Notes under the pieces: model-generated | What the model saw: the letters and a program-made list of their open reading frames with translations, nothing else | Databases searched by the model: none | What the model was told of the DNA's origin: nothing | Shown here: positions 1 to 6,016 of the stretch, piece after piece | Numbering within the stretch: the first letter of the stretch is position 1 | Layout: each line of letters begins with the position of its first letter | Program-made: the position numbers and the translations under genes | NCBI GenBank assembly: GCA_023405815.1 | Contig: JAEXXM010000075.1 | Span: 1 to 10,780, forward strand | Length of the DNA: 10,780 nucleotides | Origin: Pseudomonadota bacterium | GTDB taxonomy: Bacteria > Pseudomonadota > Alphaproteobacteria > Rhizobiales > Hyphomicrobiaceae | Direction of reading: 5' to 3'

Positions 1-969
1 CGCCCAGCCCTCGTGCGGGCTCGGCGCCGGAACGGGCGGCGGATAGGGCGGCGAGGCGGGCATCGGCGGCGCCCCGAAGTCGTAAGCCGGCTCGCCGAAC
101 GGCTCGGACGGCTCCGGCACATAGCTCACAGGCTCATGGTTCTCGGGCGCATAGCCGGGCGATCCGTAGTCCTCCGCCGGGCCGAATTCATCGAAGTGCG
201 GCTCGTTCTGACGCGCCGGAGGCGGCGGCTCGAATGCCGGCTCCTGGGCGTCGTGGAACGGCGCCGCCGGTTGTTGATGTGGCGGCTGCTGATGGTGCGA
301 GGGCGCAGCCGCGATCGGAGCGGGCTCGGGCAGCGCCGCCTGCGGCTCAAATCTCGGCTCTTCTCGCTCCGGCGCATGCACTTCGTGCACGGGCTCCTCG
401 GGCGGCGGCAGGCGCCGCGGCGGCGCCGTGACGGTCCGCGACTGCACCCGCTCGCGCGCACTGGCAAGGATCGATTCCGCATCGGTCGACAGCGGGCGTC
501 CCGATGGCTCGGCGGCGGCCGAAGGTTTGGCCTGCAACGCGCGAATCGCCCCCTCGAAAGTCATTCCCTGCGCGCTGAGAATGTGCGCGGCAGCGCTCTT
601 TCCGTCGCCGACGATCGCCGCCAGTACGATGGCCCCGTTTATCTCGCGACGGCGTCCGCCGCGCGCTGCTGCAGCGGCCGCCTCGAGAATGCGCCTCAGA
701 TCGCTGGCGACGATGAGCTCGCCGTCCTGCCCCGGGGCTCGCACTGGCAACGCGGCGAGCTGCCGGCCGATTTCACCCATCAGCTCGGCGACGTTGACGT
801 TGCTCGCGGCCAGCACCAGCACCGCGTCCGGGTCGTCGCACAGCGCCAGCAGCATATGCTCGAGCGTCACCTCGGCATGGGCCTGCGCACGCGCATAGTC
901 GGTGGCCCGCGACAGCGATGCGGCCAGTCCTGACGACATGGCGATACGGCTCAAGCCGTCGGCGTTCAT
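1..969 (-). CDS. Clp N-domain protein with Pro/Glu-rich tail (partial, no AAA+ module in view)
   Basis: Open reading frame of 323 codons starting at ATG 969-967 and running off the left edge. An upstream GGGAGAAG with 8 nt spacing supports the start. Residues about 15-145 resemble the ClpA/ClpC N-terminal domain, with two pseudo-repeats: one around residues 18-72 with the motif VTLEHMLLALCDDPDA (residues 34-49), and one around 88-145 with REINGAIVLAAIVGD (108-122). In Clp unfoldases this domain binds adaptors and substrates. Here no Walker A/B AAA+ module follows. From about residue 148 the protein becomes low-complexity and rich in Pro, Glu, Ala and His/Gln (for example PPRRLPPPEEP, then Tyr/Pro/Glu-rich stretches to residue 323), probably disordered. 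The gene is divergent from argB. The C-terminus is outside the window, so a membrane anchor or other domain may follow. The domain call is fairly secure; the function is unknown. Confidence 0.8.
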   Translation of the reverse strand, partial: MNADGLSRIAMSSGLAASLSRATDYARAQAHAEVTLEHMLLALCDDPDAVLVLAASNVNVAELMGEIGRQLAALPVRAPGQDGELIVASDLRRILEAAAAAARGGRRREINGAIVLAAIVGDGKSAAAHILSAQGMTFEGAIRALQAKPSAAAEPSGRPLSTDAESILASARERVQSRTVTAPPRRLPPPEEPVHEVHAPEREEPRFEPQAALPEPAPIAAAPSHHQQPPHQQPAAPFHDAQEPAFEPPPPARQNEPHFDEFGPAEDYGSPGYAPENHEPVSYVPEPSEPFGEPAYDFGAPPMPASPPYPPPVPAPSPHEGWA

Positions 970-1147
970 GAACGAGCTTCTCCCGGATGGAAGGTCGTGA
1001 GGTGGGTCGGTTGATGCGCCCGTCACCGCTGAGTTGAATAGCGCACTTTCCAGCCCCTGCTCTAGCACGTGAATGTGGGAGGATTTCGTTGCAGTACGGC
1101 GGCCCAAAGTCACGGCTCTCGTGGGCATGGGCTTAAGGCCGTGGGGC

Positions 1148-1174
1148 TTGGCGCCATGAGCCCTCCGGTATAAG
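1148..1174 (+). promoter_or_regulatory. Candidate sigma70 promoter for argB
   Basis: TTGGCG at 1148-1153 and TATAAG at 1169-1174, separated by 15 nt, which is shorter than the usual 16-18. Its place, 80 bases before the argB start in a divergent intergenic region, is sensible. This is a pattern match only. Confidence 0.25.
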
Positions 1175-1209
1175 AGCTGGCCTCCAGTTGTGTAGACTTA
1201 CATTCGTCG

Positions 1210-1225
1210 GGCCGGAACGCCGGCC
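1210..1225 (+). repeat. Perfect inverted repeat in the argB leader
   Basis: GGCCGG-AACG-CCGGCC forms a 6-bp all-GC stem with a four-base loop, 28 bases before the argB ATG. If transcription starts at the promoter candidate near 1174, this hairpin lies in the leader mRNA. No attenuator peptide or U-tract accompanies it, so its role is unknown. Confidence 0.35.
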
Positions 1226-1253
1226 GTTAGCATCAGAGCCTAGGCCAAGGAAT

Positions 1254-2210
1254 ATGAAGCTGACCACGCCGCCGCCAGGTGCCCCCACAGCTCCCGAGCT
1301 CGATCCGTCCCCGCACGTCCAGGCGCGTATCCTTGCCGAGGCGCTGCCGCATCTCATCCAGTACGACGAGCAGACGGTGGTCATAAAGTTCGGCGGCCAC
1401 GCCATGGGTGACGCCGCTCTGTCCGACGCCTTTGCGCAGGACATCGTCTACCTGAAGCAGTCGGGGGTTAACCCTATCGTCGTGCACGGCGGCGGCCCGC
1501 AGATCGCTGGCATGCTAAAGAAGTTGCAGATCACCTCCGACTTCGTGCACGGCCTGCGCGTCACCGATAAGCCGACCGTCGAGGTCGTCGAGATGGTCTT
1601 GTCGGGCCTCATCAACAAGGACATCGTCTCGGCCATCAATCGACAGGGCGGCAAGGCGGTCGGCATCAGCGGCAAGGACGCCAACCTGATGATCGCCAGG
1701 AAGATCACCGAGATGCCCGATCCCGAATCGAACCTGATGAAGGCAGTCGATCTCGGCTATGTCGGCGATCCCATCGAGGTGAACCCGCACATCGTCGACG
1801 TGATCTCCAAGTCCGACCTCATCCCCGTCATCGCCCCGGTCGGCATCAGCCGCGACGGCGAGACGCTCAACATCAACGCCGACACTTTCGCCAGCGCGCT
1901 CGCCGCCCGCATGAAGGCCAAGCGCCTGTTGCTCTTGACCGACGTCGAAGGTGTGCTCGGCAAGGACAAGAACCTCATCCACCAGCTCACCCTCGATGAG
2001 GCGCGCCAGCTCATCAAGGACGGCGTCATCTCCGGCGGCATGATCCCCAAGATCGAGGGCTGCATCGAGGTCGTCGAAGCCGGCGTCGAGGCCGTCGTCA
2101 TCATCGACGGTCGCGTGCCGCACTGCGTGCTGCTCGAGCTCTTCACCTCGCACGGCGTCGGCACGCTTCTGGGACGTGCGCGCCGCAAACCCAAGGCTCC
2201 CGCCGAATGA
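1254..2210 (+). CDS. argB: Acetylglutamate kinase (N-acetyl-L-glutamate 5-phosphotransferase)
   Basis: 318 residues. It phosphorylates N-acetylglutamate with ATP, the second step of arginine synthesis, in the cytosol. Visible family motifs are KFGGHAMG (residues 45-52) and HGGGPQI (78-84) of the phosphate-binding N-lobe, GLRVTD (100-105), INADTFASALAA, LLLLTDVEGVL and GGMIPKI. Before the first strand there is a helix-like segment (ARILAEALPHLIQY, 24-37). Such an N-terminal helix is characteristic of arginine-inhibited hexameric kinases and is absent from the E. coli enzyme, so arginine feedback inhibition is likely. A Pro-rich stretch of about 20 residues precedes it. I chose ATG 1254, which has AAGGA just upstream though only 2 nt away. 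The frame stays open 22 codons further up to 1188, but that peptide looks noncoding. The stop overlaps a possible start of the next gene (ATGA, 2207-2210). Confidence 0.96.
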   Translation: MKLTTPPPGAPTAPELDPSPHVQARILAEALPHLIQYDEQTVVIKFGGHAMGDAALSDAFAQDIVYLKQSGVNPIVVHGGGPQIAGMLKKLQITSDFVHGLRVTDKPTVEVVEMVLSGLINKDIVSAINRQGGKAVGISGKDANLMIARKITEMPDPESNLMKAVDLGYVGDPIEVNPHIVDVISKSDLIPVIAPVGISRDGETLNINADTFASALAARMKAKRLLLLTDVEGVLGKDKNLIHQLTLDEARQLIKDGVISGGMIPKIEGCIEVVEAGVEAVVIIDGRVPHCVLLELFTSHGVGTLLGRARRKPKAPAE

Positions 2211-2977
2211 GCGCCGCCCGCCACCAGAGTCGCGGCGGGGGGACATCAGCGTTGCGGCTTGCAGCGCACAGACAGGGCATGGTGCCGCGCGGCTTCGACT
2301 CAACGCGCGTGTGGGTATTCGATCTCGACAACACGCTCTATCCCTCGGCGTGCAATCTCTTCGCCGAGGTCGACCAGCGCATGGGCGCGTTCATCGCCAA
2401 GCTGCTCGACGTGCCGCTCGAGCACGCGCGCTATCTGCAGAAGCGCTACTATCACGAGTACGGCACGACGCTCACCGGCCTCATCAAGCTGCACAAGGTC
2501 GATCCGCACGCCTTCCTCGAGTTTGTGCACGACATCGACTTGGCTCCGCTCAGCTCATCGCCCGATCTCGCCGCTGCGCTGAGTGCCCTCCCCGGGCGCC
2601 GCATCATCTTTACCAATGGCTCGCGCCGCCATGCCGAGCGCGTCGCCGAAAAGCTCGGCGTTCTCCACCTCATGGAGGACATCTGCGATATCGCGGCCCT
2701 GGATTTCGTCGCTAAACCGTCGCCGGATGCCTTCAAGCGCATGGTCGAGCGCCACGGCGTTTCGACACGCGAGGCCGCAATGTTCGAGGACATGCCGCAC
2801 AATCTCGAAGCCGCTCACGCACTTGGCATGACAACCGTTCTGGTGCATTCGGACTATATGGATCATCCTGCGCAGGCGCAGATGCGCAAGTGGACCGCAC
2901 TGCCCGAGCACATTCATCACGCGACCGACGACCTGACTGCATTTTTGCTGAAACTCGCCCCACCGTCCAAAACGTAG
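2207..2977 (+). CDS. HAD-family pyrimidine 5'-nucleotidase
   Basis: 256 residues from ATG 2207. All four haloacid dehalogenase motifs are visible: motif I FDLDNTLYP (nucleophile D39, acid/base D41), motif II FTNGS (134-138), motif III Lys170 in AKPSP, and motif IV FEDMPHN (193-199). The layout and the DNTLYP signature match the pyrimidine 5'-nucleotidase/SDT1-like subfamily, which dephosphorylates UMP or CMP or related nucleotides in the cytosol; the substrate is inferred. An argB-HAD pair is common in Hyphomicrobiales. The start is uncertain. ATG 2207 gives translational coupling to argB by a 4-base overlap, but residues 1-24 (Arg/Gly/Ala-rich) have no family counterpart. ATG 2279 would give 232 residues beginning MVPRGFDSTRVWVFDLDNT, closer to usual family N-termini. 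The next gene begins 8 bases after the stop. Confidence 0.9.
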   Translation: MSAARHQSRGGGTSALRLAAHRQGMVPRGFDSTRVWVFDLDNTLYPSACNLFAEVDQRMGAFIAKLLDVPLEHARYLQKRYYHEYGTTLTGLIKLHKVDPHAFLEFVHDIDLAPLSSSPDLAAALSALPGRRIIFTNGSRRHAERVAEKLGVLHLMEDICDIAALDFVAKPSPDAFKRMVERHGVSTREAAMFEDMPHNLEAAHALGMTTVLVHSDYMDHPAQAQMRKWTALPEHIHHATDDLTAFLLKLAPPSKT

Positions 2978-2985
2978 ATCCGGCC

Positions 2986-3540
2986 ATGCAAAGGCCCTTG
3001 CAGACGAAGGACCTGATCGCCCTGCTCGCTCGCGTCGCGGAGGGAGATCGGCGTGCGTTTGCCGAGCTTTACGCGGCCACCTCGGCGAAACTATACGGCG
3101 TGGTTTGGCGTATCTTGCCAGCCAAGGACCGCGCCGAGGATGTGCTGCAGGACGCCTACGTCAGGATCTGGAACCGCGCTTCGAGCTACGACGCGACGAA
3201 AGCCTCACCTATTGCCTGGATGGCGGCGATCGCTCGCAATCGCGCCATCGACGAGGTCCGGCGCCGCGCACCCATATCGATCGAGGACGCTCCGCAGGCG
3301 CTCGACATCGCCGCCGACGGCCCGGGCCCGCTCGATGCCGCCGAGCAGAGCGAGGAGCTGCGACGCCTTAATGATTGCCTGCAAGCATTGGAGAGCGAGC
3401 GCAGGCAGATTGTTCTGCTCGCCTATCACACCGGCCTCAGCCGCGACGAGATTGCCGAGCGCTTCGGCCATCCGGTGGGTACGATCAAGGTCTGGCTGCA
3501 CCGCAGCCTGGCGCAACTCAGAAAGTGTCTCGCTTCATGA
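2986..3540 (+). CDS. ECF RNA polymerase sigma factor, SigK-like
   Basis: 184 residues, a usual ECF length. Region sigma2 spans about residues 24-95: DRRAFAELYAATSAKLYG, then EDVLQDAYVRIWNRASSYD (the core-binding and -10-recognition helices), and AIARNRAIDEVRRR. Region sigma4 spans about 128-182, with the -35-binding helix-turn-helix GLSRDEIAERFGHPVGTIKV at 150-169 followed by WLHRSLAQLRKCL. The sequence style and the following RskA gene place it with SigK-type (ECF19-like) factors; this family assignment is from recognition, not a search. I chose ATG 2986, eight bases after the HAD stop. The frame extends to 2890, but that part overlaps the HAD gene. The ribosome binding site is weak, which fits coupling or a leaderless mRNA. 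The stop overlaps the anti-sigma start (ATGA, 3537-3540), so sigma and anti-sigma are translationally coupled. It probably activates its own operon and the downstream fasciclin gene. Confidence 0.93.
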   Translation: MQRPLQTKDLIALLARVAEGDRRAFAELYAATSAKLYGVVWRILPAKDRAEDVLQDAYVRIWNRASSYDATKASPIAWMAAIARNRAIDEVRRRAPISIEDAPQALDIAADGPGPLDAAEQSEELRRLNDCLQALESERRQIVLLAYHTGLSRDEIAERFGHPVGTIKVWLHRSLAQLRKCLAS

Positions 3541-4235
3541 GCGACGCTGAGGACATCGACCTGCTCGCCGCCGAGTACGCGCTCGGCACGCTCCCCGCCG
3601 ACGAGCGGGCGGCGGTGGCCCGGCGCGCCCGTACTGACACCTCACTCGCCGCTGCCATCGAGGCATGGGAGCTGCGCCTATCCCCGCTCTCCGAGACGAT
3701 CCCCCCGCGTGAAGTGCCCGCCGGCGTGTGGCAGAAGATCGAGGCGCGCATCTCCGGTACCGGCGGCAATGTCGTCGCGCTGGAGCGCCGGCTGTCACGC
3801 TGGCGCGCCGGCGCGCTTGCAGCCGGCGCCATAGCGGCCTCGCTCGCCGTCTTCGTGGGCGTCCGCGAATTCACGACGCCCGTGCCCGACAAGATGCTGG
3901 TCGCGGTGCTGCAGAAGGACCCGCAGTCTCCGGCCTTCCTCGTCTCCATCGATCTCGACAAGCGTCAGCTCACGATTCGCCCCGTCGCCGCCAAACCCGA
4001 GCCGGGCAAAAGTTACGAGCTGTGGCTCGTGCACGACGACCTGAAGACGCCGCGCTCGCTCGGCATCGTCGGCGATGAACCCGTCACCGTCAGTCCGACT
4101 CTCGCGTCCTACGCGCCCAGCGTCATCGAGGACGCAACCCTTGCCGTCAGCCTCGAGCCGCAGGGCGGCTCACCCACCGGCGCCCCGACAGGGCCCGTGC
4201 TGTGGAGCGGCAAGCTGCTCCAGGCCACACAATAG
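3537..4235 (+). CDS. Membrane-bound anti-sigma factor, RskA family
   Basis: 232 residues, starting at the ATG that overlaps the sigma factor stop. Residues 1-75 are a cytoplasmic sigma-binding domain (DIDLLAAEYALGTLPADER, then AWELRLSPL and VPAGVWQKIEARI). It has no Cys at all, so it is a non-zinc type. One membrane helix lies at about 90-110 (RAGALAAGAIAASLAVFVGV). The C-terminal part outside the membrane (about 115-232) carries RskA hallmarks: AVLQKDPQSPAFLVSIDL, GKSYELWLVHDD, and LAVSLEPQGGSPTGAPTGPV near the end. In mycobacteria RskA holds SigK inactive and is removed by regulated proteolysis in response to an extracytoplasmic signal. The same role toward the adjacent sigma factor is inferred here. 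The signal is unknown. Confidence 0.93.
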   Translation: MSDAEDIDLLAAEYALGTLPADERAAVARRARTDTSLAAAIEAWELRLSPLSETIPPREVPAGVWQKIEARISGTGGNVVALERRLSRWRAGALAAGAIAASLAVFVGVREFTTPVPDKMLVAVLQKDPQSPAFLVSIDLDKRQLTIRPVAAKPEPGKSYELWLVHDDLKTPRSLGIVGDEPVTVSPTLASYAPSVIEDATLAVSLEPQGGSPTGAPTGPVLWSGKLLQATQ

Positions 4236-4245
4236 CCAATCGCAC

Positions 4246-4271
4246 TGAAACCGGCGCCGACCTCCTCCGTA
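4246..4271 (+). promoter_or_regulatory. Candidate ECF promoter of the fasciclin gene
   Basis: TGAAAC at 4246-4251 and CGTA at 4268-4271, spaced by 16 nt. This fits the general ECF pattern of an AAC-containing -35 and a CGT-type -10. It lies 11 bases after the anti-sigma stop and 54 bases before the fasciclin ATG, which would put the transcription start near 4278-4280. It is a natural target for the adjacent sigma factor, but the true consensus of this factor is unknown to me. Confidence 0.4.
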
Positions 4272-4282
4272 CCTAGTGCATC

Positions 4283-4301
4283 GCCCCCACAGAGAGGGGG
4301 C
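4283..4301 (+). repeat. Hairpin in the fasciclin mRNA leader
   Basis: GCCCCC (4283-4288), loop ACAGAGA, GGGGGC (4296-4301): a perfect 6-bp GC stem. It ends 11 bases before the Shine-Dalgarno and would sit at the extreme 5' end of the mRNA if the promoter candidate at 4246-4271 is right. 5'-terminal stems are known to protect some mRNAs from decay; that role is inferred here. Confidence 0.4.
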
Positions 4302-4312
4302 CGAACTAGACC

Positions 4313-4317
4313 GGAGG
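4313..4317 (+). promoter_or_regulatory. Strong ribosome binding site of the fasciclin gene
   Basis: GGAGG with 7 nt to ATG 4325. It fixes the start, and is the strongest such site in the window, consistent with an abundant exported product. Confidence 0.8.
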
Positions 4318-4324
4318 ATTACCC

Positions 4325-4900
4325 ATGATTAAGAAGTACGCCGTGATTGTTGCTGCCACCGCCGGACTCGCGCTGGTGACCGGATTGTCTCTGACGACAC
4401 CGTCCCTCGCGGAGAAGACCGTCATGGTCGGCGGAGCCGAGATGTTCCCCTCGAAGAACATCATCCAGAATGCGATGAACTCGAAGGATCACACGACGCT
4501 CGTCGCCGCGGTGAAGGCCGCCGGGCTCGTCGACACGCTGCAGGGGAGCGGGCCCTTCACGGTGTTCGCGCCGACCAACGCTGCATTCGACAAACTACCC
4601 GACGGCACAGTGCCGATGCTGTTGAAGCCCGAAAACAAGGGCAAACTCTCGGGTATTCTCACCTATCACGTCGTGTCGGGGAACCTCACCGCGCGCGACC
4701 TGTGGGACCTCGTCGACAAGAACGGCGGCAAGGCCGAGCTGAAGACGGTCAACGGCGAGCCGCTGTGGATCAAGAAGGTCAGCGAGAAGCACCTCGCCGT
4801 CTTCGATCCCGCGGGCCATGCCGGCCGGATCACCATCTCCGACGTGCAACAGTCGAACGGCGTCATCCACGTCATCGACAACGTCGTGCAGCCCAACTGA
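4325..4900 (+). CDS. Exported single-domain fasciclin (FAS1) protein
   Basis: 191 residues. A clear Sec signal peptide (MIKKYAVIVAATAGLAL, with cleavage likely after SLA at residue 29) predicts export to the periplasm or beyond. I see no lipobox Cys, so it is probably soluble. One FAS1 domain fills about residues 45-190. Its H1 motif is GPFTVFAPTNAAF (77-89), the central conserved YH pair is at 114-115 (ILTYHVVSG), and the H2 motif is SNGVIHVIDNVVQP (177-190). FAS1 domains mediate adhesion or ligand binding; the ligand here is unknown. Length and architecture match bacterial MPT70-like proteins. The gene lies 89 bases after the RskA-like gene, with its own promoter candidate. In mycobacteria the FAS1 proteins MPT70/MPT83 are SigK/RskA targets, so this is probably the main output of the adjacent sigma factor. 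Confidence 0.94.
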   Translation: MIKKYAVIVAATAGLALVTGLSLTTPSLAEKTVMVGGAEMFPSKNIIQNAMNSKDHTTLVAAVKAAGLVDTLQGSGPFTVFAPTNAAFDKLPDGTVPMLLKPENKGKLSGILTYHVVSGNLTARDLWDLVDKNGGKAELKTVNGEPLWIKKVSEKHLAVFDPAGHAGRITISDVQQSNGVIHVIDNVVQPN

Positions 4901-4982
4901 TCGGGCGCGGCAGCCGCTATGCCTCCCAGGCGTCTGCCCATCTGCACGCTGATGTAAGTGGATGCCGATTGGCGTGTAGTGA

Positions 4983-5036
4983 GCTGAGGCTGGCCGTGCG
5001 GGGTATTTGCCACCACCCGCATCGGCTGGCCTCAGC
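4983..5036. terminator. Long hairpin between convergent genes, probable bidirectional terminator
   Basis: Arms GCTGAGGC (4983-4990) and GCCTCAGC (5029-5036) pair perfectly. TG (4991-4992) faces TG (5027-5028), which can form two wobble pairs in RNA. GCCG (4993-4996) pairs with CGGC (5023-5026). After one bulged T (5022), TGCGGG (4997-5002) pairs with CCCGCA (5016-5021), leaving a 13-base loop. That is about 20 pairs in total. It lies between the fasciclin stop and the stop of the convergent dehydrogenase gene. No T-run follows on either strand, so it is not a canonical intrinsic terminator. It may instead act as a 3'-end stabiliser for both mRNAs. Confidence 0.55.
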
Positions 5037-5048
5037 GATTCTGCCCGC

Positions 5049-5978
5049 TCAGCGAGTCGGCACCGGCTTTTCGCCGCGATAATCGTAGAAGCCGCGTTTG
5101 GTCTTGCGACCGAGCCATCCCGCCTCGACGTACTTCACCAGCAGCGGGCAGGGGCGATACTTGGAATCCGACAGCCCCTCATAGAGCACCTGCATCACCG
5201 ACAGGCACGTGTCTAGGCCGATGAAGTCTGCAAGCTCGAGCGGACCCATAGGATGATGCGCGCCGAGCCTCATCGCCTTGTCGATCGCCTCCACCGTGCC
5301 GACGCCCTCATAGAGCGTGTACACGGCCTCGTTGATCATCGGCAGCAGGATACGGTTGACTATGAAGGCGGGGAAGTCCTCGCTCACCGCCACCGTCTTG
5401 TGCAGGCTTTCCACGAACGTCCTGGTTACCGCGAACATATCGTCGTCGGTGGCGATACCGCGAATGAGTTCCACCAGCTCCATCAGCGGCACCGGATTCA
5501 TGAAGTGCATGCCGATGAAATGCTCGGGGCGGTCGGTCGTCGAGGCAAGACGCGTGATCGAGATCGACGACGTGTTGGTCGCCAGCAGCGTGCCCGGTTT
5601 GACCTTCGGGCAGACCTCCGCGAAGATTTTGCGTTTGATCGCCTCGTCCTCGGTCGCCGCCTCGATGATGAGGTCGCAGTCGGCAAATGATTCAAAGCTC
5701 GGTGCGAAGCTGATGCGCTTCAATGCGGGGGCAACCTCGCCAGATTTGATGATCCCCTTCTCGGCCTGCCGATGCATGAACTTCTCGATGGTTTTGACCG
5801 ACTCCTCGACCTTCTCCTTCTTCAGGTCGTTGAGCGCCACCGAGTATCCGCCGAGCGCGACCACGTGGGCTATGCCGGTGCCCATCTGGCCAGCGCCGAT
5901 CACGCCGACCTTCTTGATGACCTGAGGAGTCTTGTGTTCGCCCTTCGGCTTGTCGGCCGATTTGACTGCCACGTTCAT
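5049..5978 (-). CDS. 3-hydroxybutyryl-CoA dehydrogenase
   Basis: 309 residues. It oxidises (S)-3-hydroxyacyl-CoA, mainly the C4 substrate, to the 3-oxo form with NAD, in beta-oxidation and butyrate or hydroxybutyrate metabolism. The N-terminal Rossmann fold has GAGQMG (GxGxxG, residues 28-33) and Asp51 ending the second strand (VALND), which favours NAD over NADP. The catalytic set is complete: Ser137 in NTSSI, His158 in GMHFMNPVPLMELVE, Glu170 and Asn208 in FIVNRI. The C-terminal dimerisation domain runs to about 300 and ends KTKRGFYDY. Length is slightly above the usual 280-290 because of a Lys-rich N-terminal extension of about 20 residues. The start at 5978 is backed by GAAGGA with 9 nt spacing. 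It is the third gene of the etfB-etfA cluster, with 38 bases after the etfA stop. The symbol hbd or fadB2 is used for such genes, but I cannot decide between them. Confidence 0.95.
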   Translation of the reverse strand: MNVAVKSADKPKGEHKTPQVIKKVGVIGAGQMGTGIAHVVALGGYSVALNDLKKEKVEESVKTIEKFMHRQAEKGIIKSGEVAPALKRISFAPSFESFADCDLIIEAATEDEAIKRKIFAEVCPKVKPGTLLATNTSSISITRLASTTDRPEHFIGMHFMNPVPLMELVELIRGIATDDDMFAVTRTFVESLHKTVAVSEDFPAFIVNRILLPMINEAVYTLYEGVGTVEAIDKAMRLGAHHPMGPLELADFIGLDTCLSVMQVLYEGLSDSKYRPCPLLVKYVEAGWLGRKTKRGFYDYRGEKPVPTR

Positions 5979-6016
5979 GTCCGCAAGTCCTTCTTTCCCG
6001 AAGCTCGAGTTGCGCG

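Noticed and set aside
13..933. Long plus-strand open frame encoding an Arg-rich protein
   Set aside because: It is antisense to the Clp N-domain gene, and its composition is the typical Arg/Gly/Leu bias of a high-GC shadow frame. The minus-strand frame gives a recognisable domain.
1188..1253. Longer N-terminus of ArgB by 22 codons
   Set aside because: The peptide is Arg/Pro-rich without family counterpart, and it would span the leader hairpin at 1210-1225. ATG 1254 has an AAGGA next to it.
1515..2303. 262-codon minus-strand open frame rich in Asp, Gly and Val
   Set aside because: It is the mirror frame of argB; the composition reflects reverse-complemented GC-rich codons.
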